DNA from: Gerris lacustris
Taxonomy: Eukaryota > Arthropoda > Insecta > Hemiptera > Gerridae
Length of the DNA stretch: 64,000 nucleotides
Direction of reading: 5' to 3'
Assembly (NCBI GenBank): GCA_951217055.1
Contig: OX578276.1
Coordinates: 156,191,223 to 156,255,222, forward strand
In this document: piece by piece, positions 49,704 to 61,756 of the stretch
How positions within the stretch are numbered: position 1 is the first letter of the stretch
How the letters are laid out: each line of letters opens with the position of its first letter
Position numbers and translations under genes: made by a program
The notes under the pieces: model-generated
Database searches by the model: none
The model's input: only the letters and a program-made list of their open reading frames with translations
Told to the model about the DNA's origin: nothing

Positions 49704-50499
49704 TTATTTTTAGGTAGGTCAATTAGGGTAAAGGTAGTAAGAGTTAACAACTCATAGTAGTTAGAAACTGGCTATATTTCGTTCCCCTCCGGGACATAAT
49801 CATGCCTAAAACATCATTACATATGGTTAACAATTTTGTTTTTAAATAGGATTTTGATAAATAGAACACTTAACTTATTTAAACATTGAAAATTAAAAAA
49901 TAATTTAGATCATTACCTTATCATGGGTGGAATTAGTCACTTAATATACTCAAACAAAGTTGGTATTGTCAAAATGAATAATTGAAAAACATTAAATAAA
50001 TACTCCTTCACACATCGATCCATAGACAGTTTTTTAAAAACTTAAAAAAGATAAAATTTAACAAATAACAAAACACATGAACATAGAAAATGGTAACTCC
50101 AGAGGTAACCAAATTGAACCTTTCGTTTTTATTTTAGTTTTATGACAAATTATTATTAAAAAGTGAATAGAAAAATTTTTAGATTGTGGTTAGAATGCAT
50201 TATATTTTATAGAATTTTTTTTTTTTATAAAAAGGAATATTAAATATTTTTAAAGCATACATTTTTATAGATTTTGGCGGGAGTTATGATTTGAAAATAT
50301 TTAAATTTTATGGTGTATGTAGATTAACTTATAAGGGGTGATAGTTAAGGGAGGTTTGTAGATAGGTGGGAAACTTAAAGGTGACTGATTTTAATTATTT
50401 TTTATGTTAAGGATAGCAGCATAATATTTATTTATATCCTTTGAGTCGTTCTTAAAATTTATGGAGTTATTGGTCATGGCTATATATGCAGCTTCAAGG
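49704..50499 (-). repeat. Penelope-like left inverted arm
   Basis: Inverse of 52851-53646, same 796-bp length, few mismatches (e.g. TTCCCCTCCGGG against CCCGGAGGGGGA). It contains antisense GIY-YIG C-terminal codons at its inner end. Confidence 0.9.
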
Positions 50500-51200
50500 A
50501 TCTAACAGATAACATTATTAATTTAGAAATCAAACAGTCCTACTGGAAAAAATACAAACTGACAACTGAACTGGATATTAACTTCAATATAATTAAAAAT
50601 GATAATTTATCTATCTTTGAAATGTTAAAGAAAACAATAACATCCTTTGAACATACATATGATCAATACCTTAACAATAAACTAAAGAAAAAAATAAACA
50701 ACAGAAATAATACTGATAACAACCTGAATAAATATAATAATCTAGAAATAAATAATCAACTGCTAATATATAATTCCCTATACAAAAATGAATGGTTCAT
50801 TAATTTAACTGACAAAATTTTACCTAATAACATTAAAAACTTCTTATCCCTAGGTCACAACTTCAATTTACCCTATAATAAAAGCAATAAAGATATCCTT
50901 AAATTAATCATAGATATTGAAGAATGTTTAAACAATTTAAAGACCAGTGATAACCATAAAAATGCTCTTCGAAGTCATCTAATAACTAAAATTATGAACT
51001 TCCAAAATAAAACTTAAACCCAAAAATTTCCAATCGGTTCTGTACATAAGCAAATTTCGATAGATGCCAAACTTACTAACAAGTTTATTAGAGAAAATAA
51101 AGATATTATTATAACTCGAGCTGATAAAAGCAACATTACTATAATCGTGACTACCATATTTTACGATTTTGGTAGTATTCATACTACGGAACGATTAAAT
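50493..51200 (+). pseudogene. Penelope-like N-terminal region
   Basis: Asn/Lys-rich protein read from about 50493, with the main ORF 50622-51017 (LPNNIKNFLSLGHNFNLPYNK, a typical Penelope N-terminal block). A stop at 51015 and a frame change lead to IITRADKSNITIIV (about 51100-51150), after which a foldback insertion separates it from the RT ORF. Confidence 0.75.
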
Positions 51201-51211
51201 TTTTAATTTAA

Positions 51212-51325
51212 ATCAAATTATAATTATTATTAACTACGGTAAACAGACAGAGAAAAATAGACTCCAGCGCTGGAGTCTATTTTTCTCTGTCTGTTTACCG
51301 TAGTTAATAATAATTATAATTTGAT
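51212..51325. repeat. Perfect 114-bp palindrome
   Basis: Centred between 51268 and 51269 in CCAGCGCTGG, with 57-bp arms running from ATCAAATTATAATTATTATT to its exact inverse. It sits between the RADKSN motif and YDEKMNSLLSD of the Penelope-like protein, which are normally close together, so it is an insertion. Confidence 0.95.
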
Positions 51326-51331
51326 ATAATC

Positions 51332-52585
51332 ATGACTTCTTATGATGAAAAAATGAATTCCTTATTAAGCGATAATAGCCTTTATAGAATAATAAGACGC
51401 AACCCCGAAAATAAGCTCGAAGAAATCAAAAAAGAATATAAAAAATTATTAAAAAAACTGTTTGATAAAAAATGTATAAATAAAGACGAAAAAACTAAAT
51501 TAAATATTAACAATTGTAACTTTGCTAAAATGTATGGCCTACCCAAAACCCATAAAGACAACATCCCTCTTAGACCCATAGTCAGTAACAATAATGCCCC
51601 CACTGAAAAATTAACAAAATTGATAAACCCAACCTTGAATCATCTCTGTAATAATAACATTTATGATTTTAAAAATTCTATTGACATAAAAAATGCCTTA
51701 CAAAATATAAAATTGGACAGTGATGATGAAATTATATCACTGGATATAAAAGCCTTATTTACTAGCATCCCACTACCTGAAGTATATAAAATCATCCAAA
51801 ACAATTGGTATTTAATACTACCACATACCAACATAAAATGTAAAAACACCTATCTTGAAGTAATTAAATTCATTTGTGGAAACAATTACATTCTGTATAA
51901 CAATAACTTGTTCAGAAAACTTAATGGTACTCCTATGGGTTCTAGTATTTCAACTAATCTTAGCGGTATTTTTACAAATGAACTCATTAACCTAGTTATT
52001 AAAAAATTAAAATTGAAACCTAAATTTATCTGCAAATATGTAGACGACCTGTTATTAATAACTAAAAAATCTTATACTGATGAAACTTTCAACTTATTTA
52101 ATCTACAAAATAAACACATTTCCTTCACTATAGAAAGAGAGAATAATAATAGAATAAATTATTTAGACCTAACCCTGTCTAAGGAATTTGACGGACGTAT
52201 TTCTACTATTTGGTATGAAAAAGGTATCAAAAAAGGCATATTTTTAAATTATCTCTCTCATCATCCCTTCTACCAAAAAAGAAATACCATATCAAACCTA
52301 ATGAAAAAATCCATTGCACTCACAGATAATAAATTCATTCCTACCCTTAAAAATATCATATACAAAAAACTGGAAAAAAATAATTACCCCCGAAATCTCA
52401 TTAATAAATGTTGGCACATTGCATTAACTAACTACTCTAGTAATGACAACATAGAAAACACCCATTTTTACAAATTTCTCACATACGTAAAAGGTCTATC
52501 TGAGAACATACAAAAAACCTTTAATGAATTTGATTGTGAAAATGTAAAATTCGGACTAAAACCTACAAATAAAAATAATAGATAA
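51332..52585 (+). pseudogene. Penelope-like reverse transcriptase
   Basis: 417 codons without a break: YDEKMNSLLSD, FAKMYGLPKTHK, LRPIVSN, SLDIKALFTSIPL, LNGTPMGSSISTNLS, catalytic KYVDDLLLIT, INYLDLTLS, NYLSHHP. These are the RT blocks of telomerase-related Penelope elements. Counted as a pseudogene because its N-terminus is cut off by the palindrome insertion and the nuclease is in another frame with a stop. Confidence 0.88.
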
Positions 52586-52629
52586 ATTTCATAACAACTT
52601 AAAAGACAAAACCGAAAAATTAAAAAAAA

Positions 52630-52957
52630 ATGAATGTCATTTACAAAATCGATTGTAAAGATTGAGACAAGGTATATATTGGAGAAACTATACAAAATTT
52701 AGAAAGCAGAATAAAACAACACGCATACGATATACAAGCCAAAAATGGAAAAACTTCCATAGCTATTCATTCCGCTAACCTGAATCATCAAATTAATAAA
52801 GACAGCATAAGTATTCTAGATGTAGAAAGAAATTATTCAAAAAGAAAATACCTTGAAGCTGCATATATAGCCATGACCAATAACTCCATAAATTTTAAGA
52901 ACGACTCAAAGGATATAAATAAATATTATGCTGCTATCCTTAACATAAAAAATAATT
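52630..52957 (+). pseudogene. Penelope-like GIY-YIG endonuclease
   Basis: Reads NVIYKIDCKD, TGA stop, DKVYIGET, then RIKQHAYDI, IAIHSANLNHQI, ILDVERNYSKRKYLEAAYI. The IY...VYIG pair, the Arg and the C...H pattern identify the GIY-YIG domain. The TGA replaces the second Cys codon of the Cys pair typical of Penelope nucleases. Confidence 0.85.
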
Positions 52958-53646
52958 AAAATCAGTCACCTTTAAGTTTCCCACCTATCTACAAACCTCC
53001 CTTAACTATCACCCCTTATAAGTTAATCTACATACACCATAAAATTTAAATATTTTCAAATCATAACTCCCGCCAAAATCTATAAAAATGTATGCTTTAA
53101 AAATATTTAATATTCCTTTTTATAAAAAAAAAAATTCTATAAAATATAATGTATTTTAACCACAATCTAAAAATTTTTCTATTCACTTTTTTAATAATAA
53201 TTTGTCATAAAACTAAAATAAAAACGAAAGGTTCAATTTGGTTACCTCTGGAGTTACCATTTTCTATGTTCATGTGTTTTGTTATTTGTTAAATTTTATC
53301 TTTTTTAAGTTTTTAAAAAACTGTCTATGGATCGATGTGTGAAGGAGTATTTATTTAATGTTTGTCAATTATTCATTTTGACAATACCAACTTTGTTTGA
53401 GTATATTAAGTGACTAATTCCACCCATGATAAGGTAATGATCTAAATTATTTTTTAATTTTCAATGTTTAAATAAGTTAAGTGTTCTTTTTATCAAAATC
53501 CTATTTAAAAACAAAATTGTTAACTATATGTAATGATGTTTTAGGCATGATTATGTCCCGGAGGGGGACGAAATATAGCCAGTTTCTAACTACTATGAGT
53601 TGTTAACTCTTACTACCTTTACCCTAATTGACCTACCTAAAAATAA
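52851..53646 (+). repeat. Penelope-like right arm (3' coding end and UTR)
   Basis: Begins in CTTGAAGCTGCATATATAGC, codes for the last ~35 residues of the nuclease, then AT-rich UTR. Pairs with 49704-50499. Confidence 0.9.
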
Positions 53647-53896
53647 GATATAAACAAATAGGGACATCTAATTTCTACTTAGAAATCCTATGTATCAAAT
53701 AATATACCAAATAACATTTATATGGATAATGGGTCCTGTACATCCTGATACTGAAATATATGATGCCCCCAAATCACCTGACAAAACCGATAGTTCTTCT
53801 AATGAAGAGTCCCCTAAAGAAAGACAAGATTATTATAATCAAAAACTTAGACGTAGATCCAAGTTGAAGCAACCAGAAAGATTTAACCCTGGTTGA
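53647..53896 (+). pseudogene. Ty3/gypsy polyprotein C-terminus
   Basis: Charged tail (VHPDTEIYDAPKSPDK, SNEESPKERQDYYNQKL, RRRSKLKQPERFNPG stop). It resumes the gypsy frame after the Penelope-like insertion; the basic RRR/KQPERF ending is usual for these polyproteins. Confidence 0.7.
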
Positions 53897-54399
53897 AGGA
53901 AAATATTTTTTATTGTAAATTTGATTTATGATTTTGAATTGAGTTATCTAAGAAATTGTATTATTTTGTTTGATAGGTATATTTCTTTTGTATTGACAAT
54001 CCTACTGATGAGAAATTGTATTATTTTGGTAAATTCTTTTCATCTCAATTAGTTTTAAATATTAAATACCAGTTCACTAAAGAATGTTTTTATGTTATGT
54101 TGATAATGATATTGTAAATGATCAAAGATCATTCTATCTTTTTCAAGAGATAATTCGACTTCAGAGATAATTCATTATACTTTCCATTTTATGTTAAAAT
54201 TTATAGTTTCAGTTCAAGAATATATGATATAATTTTCCTTTCATTACGATTTTTTTTCAGCAGAACTTAATGTAACTTACAATTTTCTTTTTCTATGGTT
54301 TCATTTTGTATTTGCCTGTAGTCTACGGCCCTTTGGCAACACACATACCTGGGGGAAATTTACCTATAACAGTTCTACAAGGGAAAAAAGTTCTACAAA
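53897..54399. other. AT-rich gene-free stretch
   Basis: Where the gypsy 3' LTR would be expected; no match to 43804-44147. AGAAATTGTATTATTTTG occurs twice (about 53951 and 54010). Confidence 0.5.
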
Positions 54400-56110
54400 T
54401 GGAGACATCGTCTTAACAAAACCGATTTATCAAAGATAGATTTTACAGCAACAAATTATCAAAGCTAGATTTTACTGCACCGACTTATCAAAGCTAGATT
54501 TTACAGCACCGACTTATCAAAGATAGATTTTACAGCACCGATTTATCAAAGATAGATTTTACTGCACCGACATATCAAAGCTAGTTTTTGCACCACCGAC
54601 TTATTAAAGCTGGATTTTACAAAAACAAATGATCGAAGCTAGATTTTACAGCACCGGATTATCAAAGCTAGATTTTACAGCACCGGATTATCAAAGCTAG
54701 ATTTTACAGCTCTGACATATCAAAGGTAGATTTTATAGCTCCGACTTATCATAGCTAGATTTTACAGCTCCGACTTATCAAAGGTAGAATTTATAGCTTC
54801 GACATATCAAGGCCAGATTTTATAGCTTGACTTATCATAGCTAGATTTTACAGCACCGACTTAATAAAGCTAGATTTTACAGCAACGAATTATCAAAGAT
54901 AGATTTTACAGCCACAAATTATCAAAGCTAGATTTTACAGCACCGACTTAGCAAAGCTAGATTTTACAGCACCGACTTATCAAAGCTAGATTTTACACCA
55001 CCGACTTATCAAAGCTAGATTTTACAGCACCGACTTATCAAAACTTGATTTTATAGCTCCGATTTAGCAAAGCTAGACTTTACAGCTCCGACTTAGCAAA
55101 GCTAGATTTTACAGCACCGACTTATCAAAGCTAGATTATAAGAAACAAATTATCAAAGGTAGACTTTACAGCACCGGACTATCAAAGCTAGATTTTACAG
55201 CTCCGACTTATCAAAGGTAGATTTTATAGCTCCGACTTATCATAGCTAGATTTGACAGCACTGACTTATCAAGGCTAGATTTTACAGCTCCGAATCATCA
55301 ATGCTACATTTTATAGCTTGACTTATCATAGCTAGATTTTACAGCTCCGACTTATCATAGCTAGATTTTATAGCTTGACTTATCAAAGCTAGATTTTACA
55401 GCTCCGACTTATTAAAGCTAGATTTTAAAGAAACAAATTATCAAAGGTAGATTTTACAGCACCGGATTATCAAAGCTAGATTTTACAGCTCCGACTTATC
55501 AAAGGTAGATTTTACAGCTCCGAATCATCAATGCTACATTTTATAGCTTGACTTATCATAGCTAGATTTTACAGCTCCGACTTATCATAGCTAGATTTGA
55601 CAGCACTGACTTATCAAGGCTAGATTTTACAGCTCCGAATCATCAATGCCACATTTTATAGCTTGACTTATCATAGCTAGATTTTACAGCTCCGACTTAT
55701 CATAGCTAGATTTTATAGCTCGACTTATCAAAGCTAGATTTTATAGCTTGACTTATCAAAGGTAGATTTTATAGCTCCGACTTATCATAGCTAGATTTGA
55801 CAGCTCCGACTTATCATAGCTAGATTTTATAGCTCGACTTATCAAAGCTAGATTTTACAGCTCCGACTTATCATAGCTAGATTTTATAGCTCGACTTATC
55901 AAAGCTAGATTTTACAGCACCGACTTATCAAAGGTAGATTTTACAGCACCGACTTATCAAAGCTAGATTTTACAGCACCGACTTATCAAAGCTGGATTTT
56001 ATAGCTCCGATTTAGTAAAGCTAGACTTTACAGCTCCGACTTAGCAAAGCTAGATTTTACAGCACCGACTTATCGACGTTAAATCTAGCAGCACTGACTT
56101 AAAGCTAGGT
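54400..56110. repeat. 29-bp satellite (CGACTTATCAAAGCTAGATTTTACAGCAC)
   Basis: Nearly 60 head-to-tail units with variants in the CACC/CTCC and AAAG/ATAG positions. Higher-order repetition is visible: blocks at 55140-55330 and 55430-55560 share the same variant order. No ORF. Confidence 0.95.
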
Positions 56111-57400
56111 GTCTACCTGAGACTAAATCTGGATATCTAGTTTGGAGATTAGTCTGAGTCCCGGTCCAGTCTCGGAGACTAGTCTCAAGTTTGTGTCCTC
56201 CGGAGATCCCACAGTTCCTTCCGAGACTCACCCAATTGAGGATTCACGGTACCATTATTGTTGGCCAAACAACTATTTTTTTTTTTTTTTATTTTTTTTT
56301 TTTAGTAACATAAAAAAATATATAGGTTGGGTGATGATAAGATATGATAAATATTTATTTCCATTAACTTTTTTTGCATACAATATATTTTTTTTTTACA
56401 ATTTTAAAGTTGTTCTTTTTTAGGTTTTCGATGTCGTCCTAGAATCCCTTATACTTTGGTATACAAGTTAAATCTTTTTGCCCAAAACAGAAAAATTATT
56501 GCTGACTTAAACACTCCAAATATCTGCGATCAATCGCGAATAGATCGCAATATTATACATTTTTTGTAATTTCAAGTTGGGTATCATTTCAAAGGTATTG
56601 AAATGTAGATTACAAATATATATCGCGTTTCCAAAATAGCGGCCATTTTATCCCCCAAAAAATTAAAACAAACCCCCCCCGCACTACCCCATTAGGATAG
56701 GTCCTAAAGAAAGGCAAAAATAAATATATATATATATCTGTGGTGCAATGAAATTTCCGAGAGTTGATCTAAAAGAAATGAAATTTAAAAAATTTTTAGG
56801 GGGCCATATATCGGGAGCCCCAAACTTTTTGTTATTTTTAAATTCGAAGTTGGGTATCATTTTCAAGGTATTGAAATTTGCTTTATAAAAATGTATCTTG
56901 TTTCCAAAGTGGCGGCCATTTTACCCCCGAAAAAAAAAAAAAAAAAAATGAACAAAACGCAAAAAAAATTAACCATTAACCCACAATAGCTTATCCAGCT
57001 AGAGCGAGGGCTGCGGCATGGACGTAACACCATCAAGATAACATGTATTGTAACAGTGCTAATAATAATAATAATTATTCCTCATTACTGTTGTTTTGAA
57101 ACAAATTAAAAATAAAGAAAAAAAAATATTAAACCTATTTAAATAATCTTCTCGTGGGTATAAAAAAAAAAAAAAAAAAAAAAAAAATACAGAATAACAT
57201 AGTTTGCAGCGAGTTTATGGACTTTGGCTCGACAGATTTTAAATGTAATCCAACAAGAAATAAATTTTTAAATCTAAAAATTATGATATCGCTATTATTA
57301 AATCATAAGATTAGTATATGCTTATACCAGGTGTTATTTATATTATTAAATAGTATTGTTAAGTGAGGTAAATATGTTATGGGGAATTTAGCTGTAAAAT
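56111..57400. repeat. AT-rich region with two copies of a ~250-bp repeat
   Basis: AAGTTGGGTATCATTT, AAGGTATTGAAAT and CGGCCATTTTA followed by C and A runs recur near 56573-56665 and 56848-56945. Homopolymer A/T runs occur at 56276-56302, 56932-56948 and 57162-57186. No gene. Confidence 0.65.
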
Positions 57401-59399
57401 GGTTTATGGTTGCAAAAGGTTAAAGGTCTGAGGTCTGGAGTACTCCTGCTTTAATTATGAATTTAAGGCTGCGTTTACCCTAAAGCTTGTTGCACACTTT
57501 TGCCGCTAGATGTCTCTGACAATCACATTCCACGGAAGGTTAGATTACCATGTAGGTCTGAGTATTTTTTAAAAATTTATTTTTATCTGACATAATTATA
57601 TGGATTTTATTTGCTTTATTAATGTCGTACTTTTATTTGTTTTTTGTAAGAAAAATAATATTGAGTTTTTTATTTTTAGAAAATTATAATTTTACTTTGA
57701 AGTATTTAATTCTTTATTTGAACTTTTGAAGATTGAAAATGTTAAAAATAATTTAATTTGTCTAGTCTGGAATATTATAATATCATGTCTATGTTGTTGC
57801 AAAATCATGGTCGATTCTAAAATGTTTATAATAATCTTCAAATATTATGGTTCTTAGCTAGTTCTTGTTATTTAGTTAGCCCTCGAATATGAAAAATTTG
57901 TCCGAGACAACTCTGACAAACTTTCTCATATACGATCCATTTATTAGTTTTCATAGCTACAAATTTATTATTATTGAATATTTCATCAAAATGTATCATA
58001 AAAATAACTTCTCCTCGGCGGGTAATTGAACCCGGGCTCTCTCCATCCGCGTTTTAAGCTATTTTCTCAAATACTACATTTTTCCCAGAAAAACGGCTTA
58101 TATCGTTTGATTCGTGTTTAAATGGACTACATTTTAATTTTTTTCAAAATCGTCGGAACCGTTTTCGAGAAATATATTCTTTTTCATGATTTATCAGAGT
58201 TTTAGGGGGGTAGCGCCCCCAAATTTGAAGCTAAAATCCTTTTTTGATTTTGCCTCGGGGTATGATTTTTCTGAACATGTATGCTAAATTTCGTCAAAAT
58301 CGGTCCAGTAGTTTGGGCTCCAGGCATCTGCACAGAAAGACGAACATTTTTTAAAAACCACTTTTTTGGACACAGGGGACCTCAAAACGTATTAATCCGT
58401 TTAAATCTCAAAATCGAATTTTCGCGCCATTACAATATTTTCTCTTTATATGAGAAAGTAAAAATGGTTAAATTTGCCTCAAACGCAAACGCCACGAAAT
58501 CATGCTTTACTGTGCTGTACCAATCTTTGTAGCTTACTCATTTTAGACTATTCTCGGTACTAGTGGTCATCACACCACACCTCCTTCAAAATAAATATAT
58601 ATATATATATACATCATATATATGTACTATGTACTACTATGTAATGCTACAATAGTATCATATGCAGAGAAATATGTAATGAGTCTGAGCTTGATATACA
58701 AGGATTCGCACTTTTCTCGAGAACGGATGGAGATAAAAAGACGGGCGTAAACGGTTGGCTGAGGATTTTTAAATTCTTTAAAAAAATGTTGATGAGCACT
58801 TCTAACATTTTAGTGAAAAGAAACTAAAAATAAAAATAAAACAAATTGAAAGCCGTATTTTTAGGAGTGGATTTAGATTCTATGGCTTGAAATATGAATT
58901 TTTATATATGAAATATAATTTTTAGATACCTAGTAGGATTAGCTCCTATCTTTTTTTTAACATGTATTGGTTTTTCATCTTCAGCTAGATTAAAATACTA
59001 TTGATATCAATATTGGTTGATAAAATTATATTGTTATAATAAAGAGATAATAGCAATAATTATTATTATTATTTTTTTATTTATTTTTTTTATACCGCTT
59101 CGACATCACGAGGGTCATTAGCGGTTTTGAGAACTCAATTAAGTAATTGTCTACACTCGGATTAGTTATCGTCTAGTTGTTGGATCAGTTGTTTTTCTGT
59201 TTTCTCCTTTCCCTCTATCCTCATTATACAAGAATGTGTGAGGTTCAATTATTCATAGGTCTGTTTATTAATTTTATTTATTTATTTACTACTTTTTTTG
59301 TTTAATATCTTATTTTTGAGTTATTATTTATTTTTATTGTATTATTTATTTTGATTTATTATTATTATTATTTTTCTTTATTTATTTTCCTTTTTTTTT
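57401..59399. other. AT-rich gene-free region with dispersed repeat
   Basis: No supported gene. Positions 58080-58400 look like a common arthropod interspersed repeat (TTTCGTCAAAATCGGTCCAG at 58289). A (TA)n tract lies at about 58593-58623, and (ATT)n/(TTTA)n runs at 59055-59395. Confidence 0.55.
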
Positions 59400-59760
59400 C
59401 CTCTCTCTTAAATTAGATTGTAGATATTTGCCCTCATTAAGAAGTCTTTGAGGGTTCTTATTTGCTCAGGGGATTTGAAGATTTGTGATAATGTTGCCAT
59501 GTTTTGGGGGAGGGCTCTCTGCATTCCTTGGCTGTTACACGCTGTGATGATGTGATCCATGGTGAGAGGGGCATTTCGGCATTGAGGGCACTGAGGTCTT
59601 GGGCCGCCTTCAAAGCAGGTAGCTGTGGGTGAGGCGGGTGTGTCCTGTTGCTACTCTTTGGAGGGTTCTAATGTCCCTTCTACTAAAGTCGGGAGGCCAA
59701 TTTATGGGCTCTAGGTGGGGTATGACTTCACACAGCTGTGTTGTCCCATTCTTCCACCAG
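59400..59760 (-). pseudogene. Jockey-like non-LTR C-terminal fragment
   Basis: Minus-strand translation gives PINWPPDFSRRDIRTLQRVATGHTRLTHSYL, then a frame slip and PQCP.CRNAPLTMDHIITAC, NSQGMQRALPQN and EQIRTLKDFL. This is the RNase H/zinc-knuckle end (C..C...H....C) of a Jockey-type ORF2. Frameshifts and stops; an old 5'-truncated copy. Confidence 0.75.
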
Positions 59761-60790
59761 GCCCGTCGAGAGCCGTAGCGGGCCCCACGGCTAGAAAGGC
59801 CCCCCTCTTTAAGGGCCCCCTTCTTTTCACTCGTATTTATTTGTCATTATAGGACTTTACACTAATAATAATTTGTGTATTGTGTATTGATCTTTTCAAC
59901 TTTTATCCTTTTAATAAGTTCTATTTCTATTGTAAGTGCATACCAATAACAAAAAGGCCTATTACTTACAACTGCAGGCCTACTACTGATAAACCATAGT
60001 AAAACAAACTCATTCTGAAGACTGCACTATTTTAACGCAGTAATGTTAAGAAACCAATTATAACTTAAATTAGTATGAGGCGTAATTATGACCTAAAAAT
60101 TAGACAAAATTGTTTAAATACGTTTATAATTTCTCAGTACTCAACTAAAACACAATCTGGACTTTAAAAATGTCCTATAACTATAAAATGTTGTTTACGT
60201 GCATTTACGTTTTAAATAATTTTATTGAATACATTATTGTTAAATATTTTAATACATTTTTTTTATATTTATACAAGTAGGAGTAGGCTAATATAGAGCA
60301 GCATTTCAATTCAATAAATAAAAGCGAAAAACTGACACACAAACAAGACTGTAATGCTCATTGCATACGATAGGAAAGAAATTAAGTTCTCTGATCAGTA
60401 AGGGTATTAAGAAGTTCTAGAGGTTTTAAGTAGTCTTCGAAATTTGCAGGTTGGATACATTTCATGTGATTAATTTCCAAAAGAAGCTCTTCTTTATCAA
60501 CATCTGTGTTGTATAGTTGAGACCATTTATCAACATATTTAATATTTTTTCAACTTTAGATATGTCCAAATAAAACTGAACAAATCATTGATTTTGTTGA
60601 CTGCTTGGTATCAATCACTCAAGTTTTCAATCACACTGGCAATTAAAACATAAAAAACTTCAACTTTGAAGCAAATTTTTGGGATTTCTGTGGATTTCTC
60701 TTGAGACCGCTTTTCGCTTCTTAGTCTCGGTACCGGGAAATTCTCTCGTAAACCTAATTGCCACACCTGGTTAACAACTTTAATATTAAC
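59761..60790 (-). pseudogene. Possible hAT-type transposase remnant
   Basis: Mostly AT-rich. On the minus strand at about 60395-60540 one can read ELLLEINHMKCIQPANFEDY and PLELLNTLTDQ, reminiscent of hAT/ZMYM1-like transposase C-terminal parts. The left edge (59759-59815) is a GGCCCGTCGAGAGCC...GGGCCC patch. Weak evidence; only a short segment is readable. Confidence 0.35.
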
Positions 60791-60809
60791 TAATATTAAT
60801 TTTAATTAT

Positions 60810-61140
60810 TATTTATTGAACCAAGCGTAAGCGAGCTTCTTGCATTCAACAAAATATGCATCTTGTCTGTCTGTGTGTAACGTTTACGTGTCCAACGATA
60901 ACTTGAGTAAAAGTTGACTGATTCAGTTGAAATTAGGTATACATGTTCCTTTTTACTAATGCTCGGCTAAGTTCGTTGGACAGCGTTATCCGTCCAAGTG
61001 TTCGCGAGGACGCTTGCTTAAACGTGAGCATCAAATGTAAAATTGGAATTTCAGGACGAGATTCTATCGTCACATATTCGATGAGACAAACATTTTTTAG
61101 TAAAACTAAAGGCGACGCCGCTATGAATTAATAAGAGCGT
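60810..61140 (+). repeat. Diverged copy of the 585-bp repeat
   Basis: Shares CCAACGATAACTTGAGTAAA-like, AGTTCGTTGGACAGCGTTAT, CCGTCCAAG.GTTC and ATTCGATGAGACAAACATTT with copies at 34285-36376. Older and shortened. Confidence 0.75.
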
Positions 61141-61635
61141 TAAAACTATTACAGCGGACCTAAACGTTTAAAATTAAATTAAAAAACTTTTTATATACTA
61201 CGTTTTTAAATTTTCTATTAAAAAAGTCCAGTCATGCACCATGACTTAATGAGCGAATTTTCAAAGAAATCTGCGGATTATTGGCTTATGATAATATAGG
61301 AAAATTTTGGTTTAGAATTTGCATGGGTGAAAAAAAAATTTGGTACACAGGGTACGAGGTACAAAAGTCAAAATCGTATTTACCTTTCAAGATGCATGTC
61401 GTTGGAAAGATCTTTAAGAGTACAGTAATTGTTGTTATGTACACTTTTATCATATTTTCATACAAAAGGGGGGTAAAATGGATAAAACACGTTTTTATGC
61501 TATTTTTGACCCTAAATTGTAAAAATTTGACCCCTAAATGAACTCCAAAAATTCTGGCCAACGAACTCATCCTTTCTTTTGATATTATTGACATTTTAAA
61601 ATTTGTTTGAAATTTTTAAGTGCATCCTAAGGGGA
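61141..61635. other. AT-rich gene-free stretch
   Basis: Carries CATGTCGTTGGAAAGATCTT (61397), related to the TCGTTGGAAAGCCCTT motif of 19868-21392. Two opposed short ORFs here have no recognisable content. Confidence 0.5.
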
Positions 61636-61756
61636 GATATCGTCTGGAGTGACACATATATACATATATACATACATATATACATACATATATACATACA
61701 TATATACATACATATATACATACATATATACATACATATATACATACATACATAAA
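61636..61756. repeat. Microsatellite (TATACATACATA)n
   Basis: About ten copies of a 14-bp TATATACATACATA unit with flanking ATACATAC runs. Confidence 0.92.

Larger units (their letters stand above)
49704..53646 (+). mobile_element. Penelope-like element with 796-bp inverted arms
   Basis: 3,943 bp inserted in the gypsy integrase tail. Arms 49704-50499 and 52851-53646 are equal-length inverted copies; the right one includes the C-terminus of the GIY-YIG coding region, so the left arm is an inverted copy of the element's own 3' end. Plus-strand coding: N-terminal region, RT, GIY-YIG nuclease. Inverted or tandem partial copies are a known habit of Penelope-like elements. Confidence 0.87.
43804..53896 (+). 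mobile_element. Ty3/gypsy-type LTR retrotransposon, degenerate, three insertions
   Basis: Probable 5' LTR from TGTGGAACGG (43804) to about 44147, followed by TGGCGACGAG, a usual primer-binding-type sequence. Then gag (44178 on), zinc knuckle, protease, RT, RNase H, integrase and a charged C-terminus ending RRRSKLKQPERFNPG at 53896. Coding is cut by insertions at 46344-47362, 48433-49101 and 49704-53646 and by several point frameshifts. No 3' LTR matching the 5' one was seen. Confidence 0.82.

Noticed and set aside
53940..54030. Hammerhead ribozyme core (CTGATGAGAAA) near the Penelope-like element
   Set aside because: CTGATGA is followed directly by GAAA with no stem II, and it lies outside the element arms; no full motif found in the arms.
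58015..58060. tRNA-like T-arm (GCCCGGGTTCAATTACCCG on the minus strand)
   Set aside because: No matching acceptor, D or anticodon stems within 80 nt; at most a tRNA-derived repeat fragment.
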